Below, one piece after another: positions 1 through 9,581 of a stretch of DNA of 64,000 nucleotides. The notes beneath the pieces are model-generated. The model was not told the origin of the DNA. It was given only the letters and a program-made list of their open reading frames with translations, and did not search any database. Made by a program: the position numbers and the translations under genes. Within the stretch, counting starts at the first letter, position 1. Every line of letters starts with the position of its first letter. Source of the DNA: Nosema muscidifuracis (Eukaryota; Microsporidia; Nosematidae); contig JAIOKI010000014.1 in assembly GCA_028335825.1 (NCBI GenBank), forward strand, positions 124,001 through 188,000, in the 5' to 3' direction.

Positions 1-1186
1 ACAAATAATAAACATTTAATTAAATCAAGGCTTTAAAAGTATGTTAGGGTGTAACAAAAGTATTATATTTGACATATAAAAATGAATAGTTGATTTGATC
101 AAGGCTTTAATAGTATGTTAAGGTGTAACAAAAATATTATATTTGAAGTTTTTTTAGTAACCAGTTGGTTTTTCTCTAAGATTCTGATAAATATTTTTTA
201 TCTAAAAATTTTGTCTGATTTATAGCTTTAAAAATAATTTATCATGATATTTTTTTGTAAATGGCTTTTCTTTAAGGTATTAATAAATATCATTCATGTA
301 TATAAAAAGTTTTAATTTTAACTCTTAATAATAAAAGTATATGTTCGTTCTGAGAACTGATAGCTTTAGATAGTCATATTATTAAAATTTTAATTTAATT
401 TAAGACCCTTTATGTTTGATAATATTTTTTGAAGCTGAGATAAAAAAATTATTTAATAGTATAAGTGAGTGATATATTTTAATCTATTATGGTTATTCTA
501 TATATTTTTAAAAATAGCTTTTAAATATTATTAGTACCACGAAAAGTGCAGATACTTTATCAGAGCCAGGAATACATTCAGTCAATCACTCTTGAGAAAA
601 CGTTAAAGAACATATCAATTGAATATGAAAACGTGATAGGGATGAGAATATAACGGTAGGGATTTCTTGAGATATGGAATATAAAATAACAGCTCCTTTT
701 ATAACTGTCACTATATAGTAAAAGAGTAATGCTTAAATAAATATAATAAATATTATTACAGTTTTACGGAACAATATCATAGACTCAGTGATGAATAAAT
801 AAAATTAAAAGCAATCCTTTTCCAAAATGAGTAGTGTTATCTGATCATATTAAAAAAGTAATTTTTTAACAATTTTTGGCAATTTAATATCTTTCAACAA
901 ATTATTAAAATAAATTAATCACTCAAGTAACATAAAATAGTAAACTTAATCAATAACTTAGATCTTGTAAATCATTTTTTTTAAAAAATATTTTCTTAAA
1001 TCAAAATATGCTAAAACAATAAATAAATAAAGTTTCATAAGCATGTATTCCTTTAAAAAAATATTTCTTATTTTAATTTACTGGTAGTTTTAAGAATAAA
1101 TTAATTTTTTTTATTTTGATTGGTTTCTTACGGATGAATCAGAATTTTGTAAATTATAAATAAATTTTTAATGTAAATAAATAATA
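1..1186. other. Gene-poor left flank
   Basis: No convincing coding region is visible in the first 1.2 kb. Most of it is ordinary AT-rich spacer, with a two-copy repeat at 24-147. The stretch from about 535 to 850 is clearly more base-balanced than the rest and has no long reading frame. It could hold an RNA gene or an eroded gene; see the findings. Confidence 0.5.
24..147. repeat. Two-copy tandem repeat, 74-bp spacing
   Basis: A block of about 50 bases starting atcaaggcttta at 24 recurs at 98 with only a few substitutions (both copies carry the gtaacaaaa core). It may continue beyond the left edge. Confidence 0.75.
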
Positions 1187-2146
1187 ATGGTTGTTACAGA
1201 AGAAAGCAGAAGAGCTGGATATCTTAATGAAGGAATATTCTGTGCTTTATTACTTATATTTACTTTATGGAGGAGCTCTAAAACCTCTAACACAAAAATG
1301 AGCAATTACAAATGCAGATTAAGATTTATGGGGTCTTTTTTTATAATTGGATCTGTTTTAAGTACATTTATTTACAGTTCGTTAATTTGGTTTCTTAGTG
1401 GACGTATGAGCATAGAAAAATACCTATTTGAGACTAGAGGATTCATGAATGCAGAATATAATATCTATTTACATACATATAAGATAAATCTAGTTGAACT
1501 TCTAAATGCTGCATACATGGTATCAAAACTTCTTAGAATGTCAGCTATCTTCATTTTGATTGGTTTATGGGGTCCATGTCTTTATTCATTTATTAACGAA
1601 GGTGATTCTATAGAAAGCACACCCGGATTAAGATATTTAGACGGAAGAGGATTTATTTCTAAAAGTATTTTTCAAACTTCTATAGTCACATTCTCTAAAA
1701 TATATTCTATACTGCGTATTCCTAGTCTTATATTAATATTTTATAAATTAAGGAATTTAGATGCAGGTAAATTGGTATTTTTTGAGTCATTCTTTTTAGG
1801 TGGGGAGATATATTTATGTATAGGATTACTCTTAGTCCTAAGAACAAAACACAACTTTTTATCTGGATACAAAGGAATGGATAATTTTAGTCTAATGGGT
1901 CTTTGTCTCTTTATATTTGCATTCTTAAATTATTCTATAAACACAGTATCTTTCCCTTTTATGATAGATGACATCACTTACCAAATAAGACAAAGTTTGG
2001 TATTTGCTTTGAAACTCGTTATTGACATATTAGTTGTTTCTATGATTTGTCCTTTATCTGGGCAAGTATTTGATGAAGTTGAAACTAAGAAAGAGAAAGA
2101 GGTGGAGATATCTTATACCTCCAATGAAGTAGTTTTATATCAATAA
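1187..2146 (+). CDS. Unrecognised seven-transmembrane protein
   Basis: A 319-residue hydrophobic protein with about seven predicted membrane spans, near residues 16-31, 46-70, 115-137, 163-185, 195-215, 230-252 and 268-290. It ends in a short charged tail rich in Lys and Glu. I do not recognise the family, and no G-protein receptor signature or transporter motif is evident. No CCC start signal lies just upstream, unlike most genes here, so the start is the first ATG of the open frame and is less certain. It is followed on the same strand by an unknown gene of the paralogous pair. A lineage-specific membrane protein is the fairest description. Confidence 0.7.
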   Translation: MVVTEESRRAGYLNEGIFCALLLIFTLWRSSKTSNTKMSNYKCRLRFMGSFFIIGSVLSTFIYSSLIWFLSGRMSIEKYLFETRGFMNAEYNIYLHTYKINLVELLNAAYMVSKLLRMSAIFILIGLWGPCLYSFINEGDSIESTPGLRYLDGRGFISKSIFQTSIVTFSKIYSILRIPSLILIFYKLRNLDAGKLVFFESFFLGGEIYLCIGLLLVLRTKHNFLSGYKGMDNFSLMGLCLFIFAFLNYSINTVSFPFMIDDITYQIRQSLVFALKLVIDILVVSMICPLSGQVFDEVETKKEKEVEISYTSNEVVLYQ

Positions 2147-2277
2147 ATTTGTTAAACTATCAATTTTTTATTGAAAAAAATAGGTTAATCATAACAATTG
2201 CTATAGTTTCATTCAAATCATTTTATTTATTATTGGTTATACGTTTTCCATAAGAATTAAAAAGCAAAATTCTAAAA

Positions 2278-2889
2278 ATGATGGTGAAAAATTTTTTATC
2301 AGTTTTTGAAAAGAATGAAAAGTACCAACCCGTAGAAAAATATTTGTATAGACTTGAGTCTCATTTTATGTACCAAAATGTTAAAGCAAAACATACGATT
2401 TTATTTTATACGACAAACTTTTCTATTAATAATAATAAAATATCATATTCTAAGATTTTTAAAGTATCAAAGCGTAAGAAAGGACTCCGAATTTTAACAA
2501 TAGAAAATGAAATATTGAATATTCCCTGTGAACAATACATCAAAAGAAAAATTTTTAATTTTTTCAAAAGTCTAAATGAGAAGGCTAAGAATGTAGATTT
2601 AAAAAGTATAATAGGTACAGCAGTACTAAATTTTTACGGGTATTGCTTTATAGTACATATGCGTAGTATATCATATGATGATTTCAAAAGTATTGTATTA
2701 AAACGTATAGTCTTTCATGAACATCTAAAAGACAGGAATCACATAATCTTCGAATATTTCAAAAAATTCAAATTTTTTATTAAAGAAGAAAATTTTAATA
2801 TACCATTGGAAAATAGTTCGGATTTTATAAGTGCTTTATTCCATTTTAATAATCGACTGGTAGTTCACATAAAACGTCAAAAAGAATAA
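2278..2889 (+). CDS. Unknown protein, paralogue A
   Basis: A 203-residue protein of unrecognised family. It is clearly paralogous to the gene at 4692-5261: over the last 135 or so residues about 60 percent of positions match by eye. Shared blocks include LRILTI, IPCEQ, IIGTA, VLKRI, FFIKE, ENSSD and SALFHFN. The alternation of short hydrophobic strands and a late helix is compatible with a small beta-rich (PH- or GRAM-like) fold, but that is only an impression. No signal peptide or membrane span is visible. There is no CCC signal before the ATG. The two copies enclose the cyclophilin and the acyltransferase, so the pair is a local duplication rather than a strict tandem. Confidence 0.8.
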   Translation: MMVKNFLSVFEKNEKYQPVEKYLYRLESHFMYQNVKAKHTILFYTTNFSINNNKISYSKIFKVSKRKKGLRILTIENEILNIPCEQYIKRKIFNFFKSLNEKAKNVDLKSIIGTAVLNFYGYCFIVHMRSISYDDFKSIVLKRIVFHEHLKDRNHIIFEYFKKFKFFIKEENFNIPLENSSDFISALFHFNNRLVVHIKRQKE

Positions 2890-3055
2890 ATGATTTTTTT
2901 TAAATTTATTGATTAAATTTAACACGTAAATTTTTTTAATTTATAAATATTTATACGATAGACGAATAAGTATACAAATTAAAAGATTTTTGTTGTAAAA
3001 CACATTTGTAAGAGAATTTCATTTTTAAATAAATTTTTTTAAAAAAATAACCCCT

Positions 3056-3550
3056 ATGAGCAAATGCTTTTTTGATATAAAGATAGGTAACAAAAACCCA
3101 GAGAGGATAGAGTTTTTACTCTATAAATCTGTAGTTCCTAAAACTACAGAGAACTTCTTAGAATTATGTAAGAAGTCTAAGCCTGAAGGTTACAAAAATT
3201 CGATATTTCATCGAATTATTCCTAACTTCATGGCACAGGGTGGAGATTTCACAAAAGAAGATGGTACAGGTGGAAAGAGTATTTATGGACTAAAATTTCC
3301 AGATGAAAATTTTGAAAAGAAACATGATAAGAAATATGTTTTAAGTATGGCTAATTCAGGTAAAAATACTAATGGATCACAGTTTTTTATAACTTTTGTT
3401 AAATGTCCTTGGCTTGATAATGCACATGTAGTCTTTGGCGAAGTTATTGGAGAACCTGCTATACTTAAAGAAATGGAAAGATGTGGTACAAATAGTGGTG
3501 AAACTAAGCAGCCTGTTATTATTGCTGACTGTGGAGTGTTAGAAGAATAA
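3056..3550 (+). CDS. Cyclophilin-type peptidyl-prolyl isomerase
   Basis: A 164-residue single-domain cyclophilin, the normal length for cyclophilin A. It catalyses cis-trans isomerisation of Xaa-Pro bonds in folding proteins and is probably cytosolic, as there is no signal peptide. Visible family marks are FHRIIPNFMAQGGDF with the catalytic Arg, NGSQFFI, and the cyclosporin-binding Trp in PWLDNAHVVFGEV. The start is supported by a CCCC run immediately before the ATG. Its last 268 bases overlap, on the other strand, the open frame of the acyltransferase-like gene at 3283-4167. Confidence 0.97.
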   Translation: MSKCFFDIKIGNKNPERIEFLLYKSVVPKTTENFLELCKKSKPEGYKNSIFHRIIPNFMAQGGDFTKEDGTGGKSIYGLKFPDENFEKKHDKKYVLSMANSGKNTNGSQFFITFVKCPWLDNAHVVFGEVIGEPAILKEMERCGTNSGETKQPVIIADCGVLEE

Positions 3551-4167
3551 ATTAACTCTTTTTTAATTAGTTTGTTAAATTCATCCTTATCTTTGTAAGT
3601 AAATTTTACCTGCTTCATTCCAGAGAATTTTATGAGTTCTTCACTAAATTCAGTTTTTTTATATAAAATTTCCACTTTGTTTGTGTTAGACAACAAAGTC
3701 ATTATATAATTAAAATAGCTACCATAGCAATACACATCGCTATATTTAATACAACAAATACTATCAATTTTAATATTACATTTAAATTTCAATATACATT
3801 TGTTATTAGTACTAGTTCCTTCTACAAATATAACACAGGGTTTAAGAACTTTTTTTACTAAATTAAAATTCAAATCATACATTCCATCATCTCGTAAATA
3901 GTAGAAATTTGTTATTCCAAATATTAATTTGAGTATTTTTGTATCAAATGATGAAGAAGAGTTGCATATCATTGTTCGTATTTTATGGTTTACTTTTACA
4001 TTTGATTTTATATCAAATATGAACCTTAGGAAAAAAGGATGAATCAATGTTAATAAATATAAAGGAAAAAGAAATATGCATTTAAAAAAACTTATCTTTC
4101 TGAGCTTGGGTTGAATAAACGGATTTATACCAGTAAATGGATCATTGAATTTTGAGTACTTTTCCAT
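3283..4167 (-). CDS. LOA1-like lysophosphatidic acid acyltransferase
   Basis: A 294-residue frame resembling yeast LOA1/VPS66, a PlsC-superfamily enzyme of the ER/lipid droplet that acylates lysophosphatidic acid. The N-terminus MEKYSKFNDPFTGINPFIQP closely resembles the start of yeast Loa1 as I recall it. A hydrophobic segment follows at about residues 28-50. Next comes CNSSSSFD, in place of the usual NHxxxxD and, as in Loa1, lacking the His, then FVEGTSTNNKCILKF, matching the family's FxEGTxxNG motif. Homology fades near residue 205. The remaining 90 residues are antisense to cyclophilin, because no in-frame stop occurs before that gene. The start has a GGG signal on the + strand at 4173-4175. 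Confidence 0.65.
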   Translation of the reverse strand: MEKYSKFNDPFTGINPFIQPKLRKISFFKCIFLFPLYLLTLIHPFFLRFIFDIKSNVKVNHKIRTMICNSSSSFDTKILKLIFGITNFYYLRDDGMYDLNFNLVKKVLKPCVIFVEGTSTNNKCILKFKCNIKIDSICCIKYSDVYCYGSYFNYIMTLLSNTNKVEILYKKTEFSEELIKFSGMKQVKFTYKDKDEFNKLIKKELIYSSNTPQSAIITGCLVSPLFVPHLSISLSIAGSPITSPKTTCALSSQGHLTKVIKNCDPLVFLPELAILKTYFLSCFFSKFSSGNFSP

Positions 4168-4225
4168 ATAAAGGGTAAAATAATTTAAAATTTATACTTG
4201 ATTAGTATTTTATCGCTTTTCGATA

Positions 4226-4548
4226 TTTTTTTCATAAACAGCTTTTAATTTTATTCACTTATTTTGATTCTCGATCATTTGCTAATAAAAATAAACAAAA
4301 AAGTATTTTTTTCATAAACAACTTTTAATTTTATGCACTTATTTTGATTCTCGATCATTTGCCAATAAAAAAATAAAAAAGTATTTTTTTCATAAACAAC
4401 TTTTAATTATTGACCACTTACTTTGATTCTCGATCATTTTCCAATAAAAAAATAAAAAAGTATTTTTTTATAAACAACTTTTAATTATTATTCACTTACT
4501 TTGATTCTCGATCGTTTGCCAATAAAAAAATAAAAAAGTATTTTTTCA
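4226..4548. repeat. Minisatellite, about 80 bp x 4
   Basis: Four imperfect units of 75-80 bases, each containing ttgattctcgatc followed by an A-rich run and ttttcataaacaacttttaa. The units differ by small substitutions and A-run lengths. They fill the divergent spacer between the acyltransferase gene and paralogue B. Confidence 0.9.
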
Positions 4549-4691
4549 TATTTATATGTATTTCATATAATAATCAAAAAACTGATTTATAATATATAAA
4601 TAAACAAGATTTCGTTTTAGATTTCAAACGTTTATTTTTTATTGGTTCATATGAAACATAACATAAAAAAATAATTTAATTTTTTTAAAAT

Positions 4692-5261
4692 ATGAAACAT
4701 CCCGAGGATTTTTTATATACAATTGACAGTTATTTTGAATACAAAGGTAATTTAGAGCTGCATACGATACACTTTTACACAACATATCTTGTAATCAATA
4801 ATGATAAATTACCCTACACAAAAATACTCAAGGTGTCTAAATATAAAACTGGATTAAGAATACTTACAATAGATAAAGAGGTTTTTGATATTCCATGTGA
4901 ACAAGATCTTAAAAGACAGATATTTAGGTTATTTAAATGTCTTAACGAAAATGCTGAGCAAGTTGATTTGTCGAAAATAATTGGCACAGCGATTCTTCAA
5001 TTTGGTGGGCATTATTTCATAATACATATAAGAAATTCAGCATACGAAGATTTTAGACTACTCGTTCTAAAAAGAATTGCCTTTCATTTTTATCCTAAAG
5101 AAAGGAATCAAATATTGCTTGAGCATTTCGAAGAATTTAGATTTTTTATAAAAGAACAGAATATGATAATTCCAATAGAAAATAGTTCTGATTTAGGAAG
5201 TGCATTATTTCATTTTAATTATCGTTTAATTATTCATATTAAGCATAAAAAAGATAATTAA
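4692..5261 (+). CDS. Unknown protein, paralogue B
   Basis: A 189-residue protein, the second copy of the family at 2278-2889 and about 60 percent identical to it by eye over the C-terminal two thirds. Compared with paralogue A it lacks some 14 N-terminal residues. No membrane span, signal peptide or known motif is seen. Like its sister it has no CCC start signal, which sets the family apart from the housekeeping genes around it. It lies 175 bases upstream of the myosin gene on the same strand. Function unknown. Confidence 0.8.
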   Translation: MKHPEDFLYTIDSYFEYKGNLELHTIHFYTTYLVINNDKLPYTKILKVSKYKTGLRILTIDKEVFDIPCEQDLKRQIFRLFKCLNENAEQVDLSKIIGTAILQFGGHYFIIHIRNSAYEDFRLLVLKRIAFHFYPKERNQILLEHFEEFRFFIKEQNMIIPIENSSDLGSALFHFNYRLIIHIKHKKDN

Positions 5262-5429
5262 AAAATCTAGGTTATGTAATAGATATTGAAATAAATTAAA
5301 AAGTTAAATTAACAAACAAAACAATAATTTTATTTATCATTATCAAATATATTTGTTTTACTTTAATAAGTCAATTTTTCTCCTTTTTTTTCTGATTGGT
5401 GTATTGTTATTTAAAATGAAATATTTTAT

Positions 5430-5432
5430 CCC
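5430..5432 (+). promoter_or_regulatory. CCC start signal of the myosin gene
   Basis: A CCC triplet four bases before the ATG at 5437. It favours that ATG over the upstream in-frame ATG at 5416 or a TTG at 5353, whose extra residues look like translated spacer. Confidence 0.7.
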
Positions 5433-5436
5433 TTTC

Positions 5437-8400
5437 ATGCATACAGACGATTTATGTAAGCTTCCTGATGCAACTGAAAAATCTCTTCTTGACACCCTCG
5501 AATACAGATATCTTACTAATAGGATATACACAAATGCAGGTATAGTACTTATTTCCATTAATCCATATACACCTTTAGATATTTATAATACAAATGTAAT
5601 GAATGCTTATTTTAATACATTTTCTAACGAATCAAATACTTGTGGAGGTGTTGATCCTCATATTTATGGAGTATGTGAATCTTCTTACCAGGATATGCAT
5701 AATTCGAATCAAACTATTATGATAAGCGGAGAAAGTGGATCTGGTAAAACAGAAAATACAAAATATTTACAAGAATATTTAATAACTCGTACAAACACTA
5801 ATAAAAAATTAAAAAATAAGATAGATTCATTAACAGTTATTTTAGAAAGTTTTGGTAATGCACAGACAGTTTTAAATGATAATAGTAGTAGAGTTGGAAA
5901 AATGATTACATATTATATAGATGGAGATATTAAAGGTATAAAAGTCAATACATTTTTATTAGAAAAAAGCAGAGTTACTCATCAAAGCCTTGAAGAATCA
6001 AATTTTAATATTTTCTATCAATTATGCGAATATAAAAAAATGATTATAACTAATGAATACATAAATACAAAGAGAAATTCTGGAAAAAGTAATGAAAAAT
6101 ATAAAATTGTTAAAGAAGCTTTACATTCTTTGGAATTTACTGATATTAAATTTATTGAAGATATTCTTATAGCAGTGCTATATTTTGGATATGTAAAATT
6201 TGTAAATATAAATGGAATAGTTAATATAAATGAAGAATCACTTGAATATTTAGAAAAAATTTCAAAGACACTTGAAGTAGAAAGAAGTCATCTTGAAGAT
6301 ATTTTATTAAAGAAAGAAATTAAAGTAGGTAATGAAATTTTGATAAAACATAATACAATAGATGAATCTTCTACTATACGAGATAGCATAGCTAGACTTC
6401 TTTATGTAGGTATTTTTGAATACATTGTTGATCACATAAATAGGAATATGAAATGTTCAGCATCTTCTTGCATAAATATTCTTGATATTTTTGGATTCGA
6501 AATATTTAAAAATAATTCTTTAGATCAATTATGCATAAATTATGCAAATGAAAAAATTCAATATGATTTTATTAAAAAAATATTTGAAGAAAAACAAGCT
6601 GAATATCAGAGAGAAATTGATGACTATAAATATGTTCCATTTAATGATAATAAATCTGTGATAAGTGAGTTTGAAAAAAGATGTGGATTATTTGACCTGA
6701 TAGATGAAGAAAGTAAGAATAAATTTGGAAGTACTGATAATTTAAGAAATAAGATTGGATCATATATAAGTAAAGGAATAAAAGTTAAATGTAATAAGAA
6801 GATTGTAGTGAAACATTATGTAAAAGATGTTGAATATGAAGTGAATGAGTTCATTACGAAGAATAAAGAAGTAAGCATAGATAAGAAAATTTTTAGTACA
6901 TTATATGGAAGTCGTGAATATAAAAAAGGAGGAACAGTAATAAGTTCTTTTTTAAGAAGTTTATGTGATTTATTTTCTATTATTAATAGTACACAAGTTA
7001 AATATATTAGATGTATTAAGCCTAATGATTCAAAATCTAATATTTTTGATAGAGAAGTAATATATAATCAGTTATTAAGTACTGGAATTTTAGAAGTTAT
7101 TAAAATATCAAAACAAATTTTTTCATATGAAATGGATAAAGAAGAATGGATAAAAAAATATGGTACATTTAAATGTGCTCTAGAAGGAAAAACTAAAGTT
7201 TATTTTGATAATAGAGTTAAAAGGGGAATAGAAGCTTGTGAATGGATCCAGAATGAAAGGAAAAGAAGAATTTTAGAATGGTTTATGGGTAAACTTTTAG
7301 AGAAGAAAGAAGGAATTAACAAGTTATTTGATAATAATCAAATAGAACCTAAAGAAATAGAATTATGTGACATTGAAATGAGTCATAAAGAAAGCATTAA
7401 GTTTGTTGATGTAGAAAATAAGGAGAAAAAGGAGAATATAAAATATAAAAATGATTTTGACGAGGAATCCATCATGAACAAAGAAATCAAAATTAATGAA
7501 AATCTTTTTGAGAAGAATAAACTAATAAAAGAAGAAGTTAAAAACGTTAAGAAACCACAAAAATTACAATCTATGGAAGACATGATAAGTGATTTATTTG
7601 GAGAACATGAAGAGACTAATGATCAATCAAATATGATTCTAAATTACGTAGATGAAGATGAAAATCAAAAATCGAGTAGAATTATAAATTTAGGATTGGT
7701 TAATGAGGTGGAAGATAAATGGAAAGATATAAAATGTAAAGAAGAGCAACCATTTGATAATATAGAACAAGAAAATGAAGAGCAACCGTTTGAAAATATA
7801 GCGAAAGAAAATCAAGAACAACCATTTGATAATATAGAACAAGAAAATGAAGAACAACCGTTTGAAAATATAGCGAAAGAAAATGAAGAACAACCATTCG
7901 AAAATATAGAACAAGAAAATGAAAAAAGCTTATCCGATAATATAGCGAAAGAAAATGAAAAAAGCTTATCTGAAAATATAGAACAAGAAAATGAAAAAAG
8001 CTTATCTGAAAATATAGAACAAGAAAAACAACCATTTGAAAATGAAGAACAAGAAGATACTATAAAATTTAATAGAAATGAAATATACATAGATGTCGAT
8101 CAAATAGTAGATGAGAATAATATTGTGATTCAAGAAGATTTAAAAAATAAAGAAGTAGTATCTGAAAATATAGAAATTAATTTACCAATGGAAGAAAATA
8201 ATGAATCTTGTTCCAATGATAATTTATGTGCAAATTGCTCTACTCTCAAATTAAAGTATAAATTTGTCAGTGAAGCACTGAAAGAAGCCAATCAGAAGTT
8301 ATCTATTATCGACCAAGGGTCTTCAACACAAAGTACTCCTTTCTTTACAAATGCTAGTAATTTATTTTCTCGTCTATTTCATTTATATTTAGAAAATATT

Positions 8401-9309
8401 CCTCTATTCGGTTCAGATGATATTCCTAAATCAGAGATGTTATCTTATGCTCATTCAGCTTACCTGATTACTATAAGAGTAAATAAGAATATTAAAGAGA
8501 GTGTCTGTATATTTACAGAAGAATTATCTCTTCGTCTTAAGTATTTTGAGAAGAATATGAATCATCTTATATTCTTCTTTAGTAATCTTATAGAATATAG
8601 GAAGTTAATAGGAACACGGGTAGATGATCTTGATGAATTAATAAGTACTTTATTTATTTATATGTGTGATTTACAGAAGGCATCTTTAGTAGAATATATA
8701 CCTTTTAGTATTACTGAGCATCAGGAACTTCTCAATTTTAGATGTAGTGATTCATTTATTAAGAAGATATTTAAACCAGTCTCTATTTATAAATTAATTA
8801 AAGCTTTAGAATATATTAGTAATCAGATGGATTATTATCATTTAGATAAAGATTACAGGAATGAGTCAGTAAATTATATTCTAGATATTATAAATGTAGG
8901 AGTTTTCAATAGTCTTCTTGTTAAGAAGAATTTCCTTAACTTCAATAGATGTATACAGATAAATTATAATATAAATCAAATATATAAATGGCTTAATAAC
9001 ATTGGTTATGTACAAGGAATGAATAATCTTCAACATATTATGGGAGTAATTAAATTAGTAAATATGTCAAGTGCTAAATGTAAAGGAGAAATGATAAGAG
9101 ATCAATGTAAAATACTTAGTAGTGAGCAGATTAAGACATTTTTAAGAAAGATGGATTGTAATGAATATGAAATAGAAGATGATGGAAAAAAAGAAGTCTT
9201 TATTAGTTTAAAAACTATAGAAATTATAAGAGTACAAGGTAAAGAAGAAGAGAATTTTGTAGTACCAAGGTATGTTCCTTCAGAAGAATTATCTTTTCTT
9301 TTTAAGTAA
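5437..9309 (+). CDS. Class V-like myosin heavy chain with DIL domain
   Basis: A 1290-residue actin motor. The start at 5437 is chosen because a CCC signal precedes it and the motor core begins at once (DDLCKLPDATEKSLL), without an N-terminal SH3-like domain. The motor domain carries the P-loop GESGSGKT at residues 98-105, switch I NDNSSRVGK, switch II DIFGFE near 350 and YIRCIKPN near 523. No clear IQ motif follows the converter. Residues about 769-868 are eight 12-residue repeats of the EEQPFENIEQEN / EKSLSENIEQEN type. A short Cys-containing coiled coil leads into a C-terminal region (about 970-1290) with the dilute-type pattern NYNINQIYKWLNN, which in class V myosins binds cargo. Likely a vesicle-transport motor. 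Confidence 0.93.
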   Translation: MHTDDLCKLPDATEKSLLDTLEYRYLTNRIYTNAGIVLISINPYTPLDIYNTNVMNAYFNTFSNESNTCGGVDPHIYGVCESSYQDMHNSNQTIMISGESGSGKTENTKYLQEYLITRTNTNKKLKNKIDSLTVILESFGNAQTVLNDNSSRVGKMITYYIDGDIKGIKVNTFLLEKSRVTHQSLEESNFNIFYQLCEYKKMIITNEYINTKRNSGKSNEKYKIVKEALHSLEFTDIKFIEDILIAVLYFGYVKFVNINGIVNINEESLEYLEKISKTLEVERSHLEDILLKKEIKVGNEILIKHNTIDESSTIRDSIARLLYVGIFEYIVDHINRNMKCSASSCINILDIFGFEIFKNNSLDQLCINYANEKIQYDFIKKIFEEKQAEYQREIDDYKYVPFNDNKSVISEFEKRCGLFDLIDEESKNKFGSTDNLRNKIGSYISKGIKVKCNKKIVVKHYVKDVEYEVNEFITKNKEVSIDKKIFSTLYGSREYKKGGTVISSFLRSLCDLFSIINSTQVKYIRCIKPNDSKSNIFDREVIYNQLLSTGILEVIKISKQIFSYEMDKEEWIKKYGTFKCALEGKTKVYFDNRVKRGIEACEWIQNERKRRILEWFMGKLLEKKEGINKLFDNNQIEPKEIELCDIEMSHKESIKFVDVENKEKKENIKYKNDFDEESIMNKEIKINENLFEKNKLIKEEVKNVKKPQKLQSMEDMISDLFGEHEETNDQSNMILNYVDEDENQKSSRIINLGLVNEVEDKWKDIKCKEEQPFDNIEQENEEQPFENIAKENQEQPFDNIEQENEEQPFENIAKENEEQPFENIEQENEKSLSDNIAKENEKSLSENIEQENEKSLSENIEQEKQPFENEEQEDTIKFNRNEIYIDVDQIVDENNIVIQEDLKNKEVVSENIEINLPMEENNESCSNDNLCANCSTLKLKYKFVSEALKEANQKLSIIDQGSSTQSTPFFTNASNLFSRLFHLYLENIPLFGSDDIPKSEMLSYAHSAYLITIRVNKNIKESVCIFTEELSLRLKYFEKNMNHLIFFFSNLIEYRKLIGTRVDDLDELISTLFIYMCDLQKASLVEYIPFSITEHQELLNFRCSDSFIKKIFKPVSIYKLIKALEYISNQMDYYHLDKDYRNESVNYILDIINVGVFNSLLVKKNFLNFNRCIQINYNINQIYKWLNNIGYVQGMNNLQHIMGVIKLVNMSSAKCKGEMIRDQCKILSSEQIKTFLRKMDCNEYEIEDDGKKEVFISLKTIEIIRVQGKEEENFVVPRYVPSEELSFLFK
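7741..8040 (+). repeat. In-frame 36-bp tandem repeat in the myosin gene
   Basis: About eight 36-base units encode acidic 12-residue repeats in two subtypes, one with QPF and one with KSLS. The period is a multiple of three, so several other frames stay open antisense; those are shadows. Confidence 0.92.
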
Positions 9310-9581
9310 AGTGTAAATAAAAGACTTATTTTATATTTCATCATAATCTTAGTTTTTTAATTCTATATTTAACTATACTTAACTATATTTAACTACTATA
9401 TTTAATAGCTATATGTCTTAGTTTATTAATTCTATATTTAATTACTATATATAATTAACTATATTATCTTTAATATTATATATACTTAATAACTATATAT
9501 ATCTAACTATCTCTAAATACCATCTCTAACTAGCATCTATACTTAATATTATATATACTTAAATATACTTAATTACTATAC

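Noticed and set aside
788-844. A C/D box snoRNA (GTGATGA at 788, CTGA at 841)
   Set aside because: No terminal stem closes the boxes and no guide target could be identified; short boxes occur by chance.
5353-5436. A longer myosin N-terminus with a signal-peptide-like segment
   Set aside because: It depends on a TTG or a distal ATG; the CCC signal and motor homology begin at 5437.
7690-8090. Several antisense open frames within the myosin gene
   Set aside because: The 36-base repeat keeps all frames of the repeat open; the products are translated repeats.
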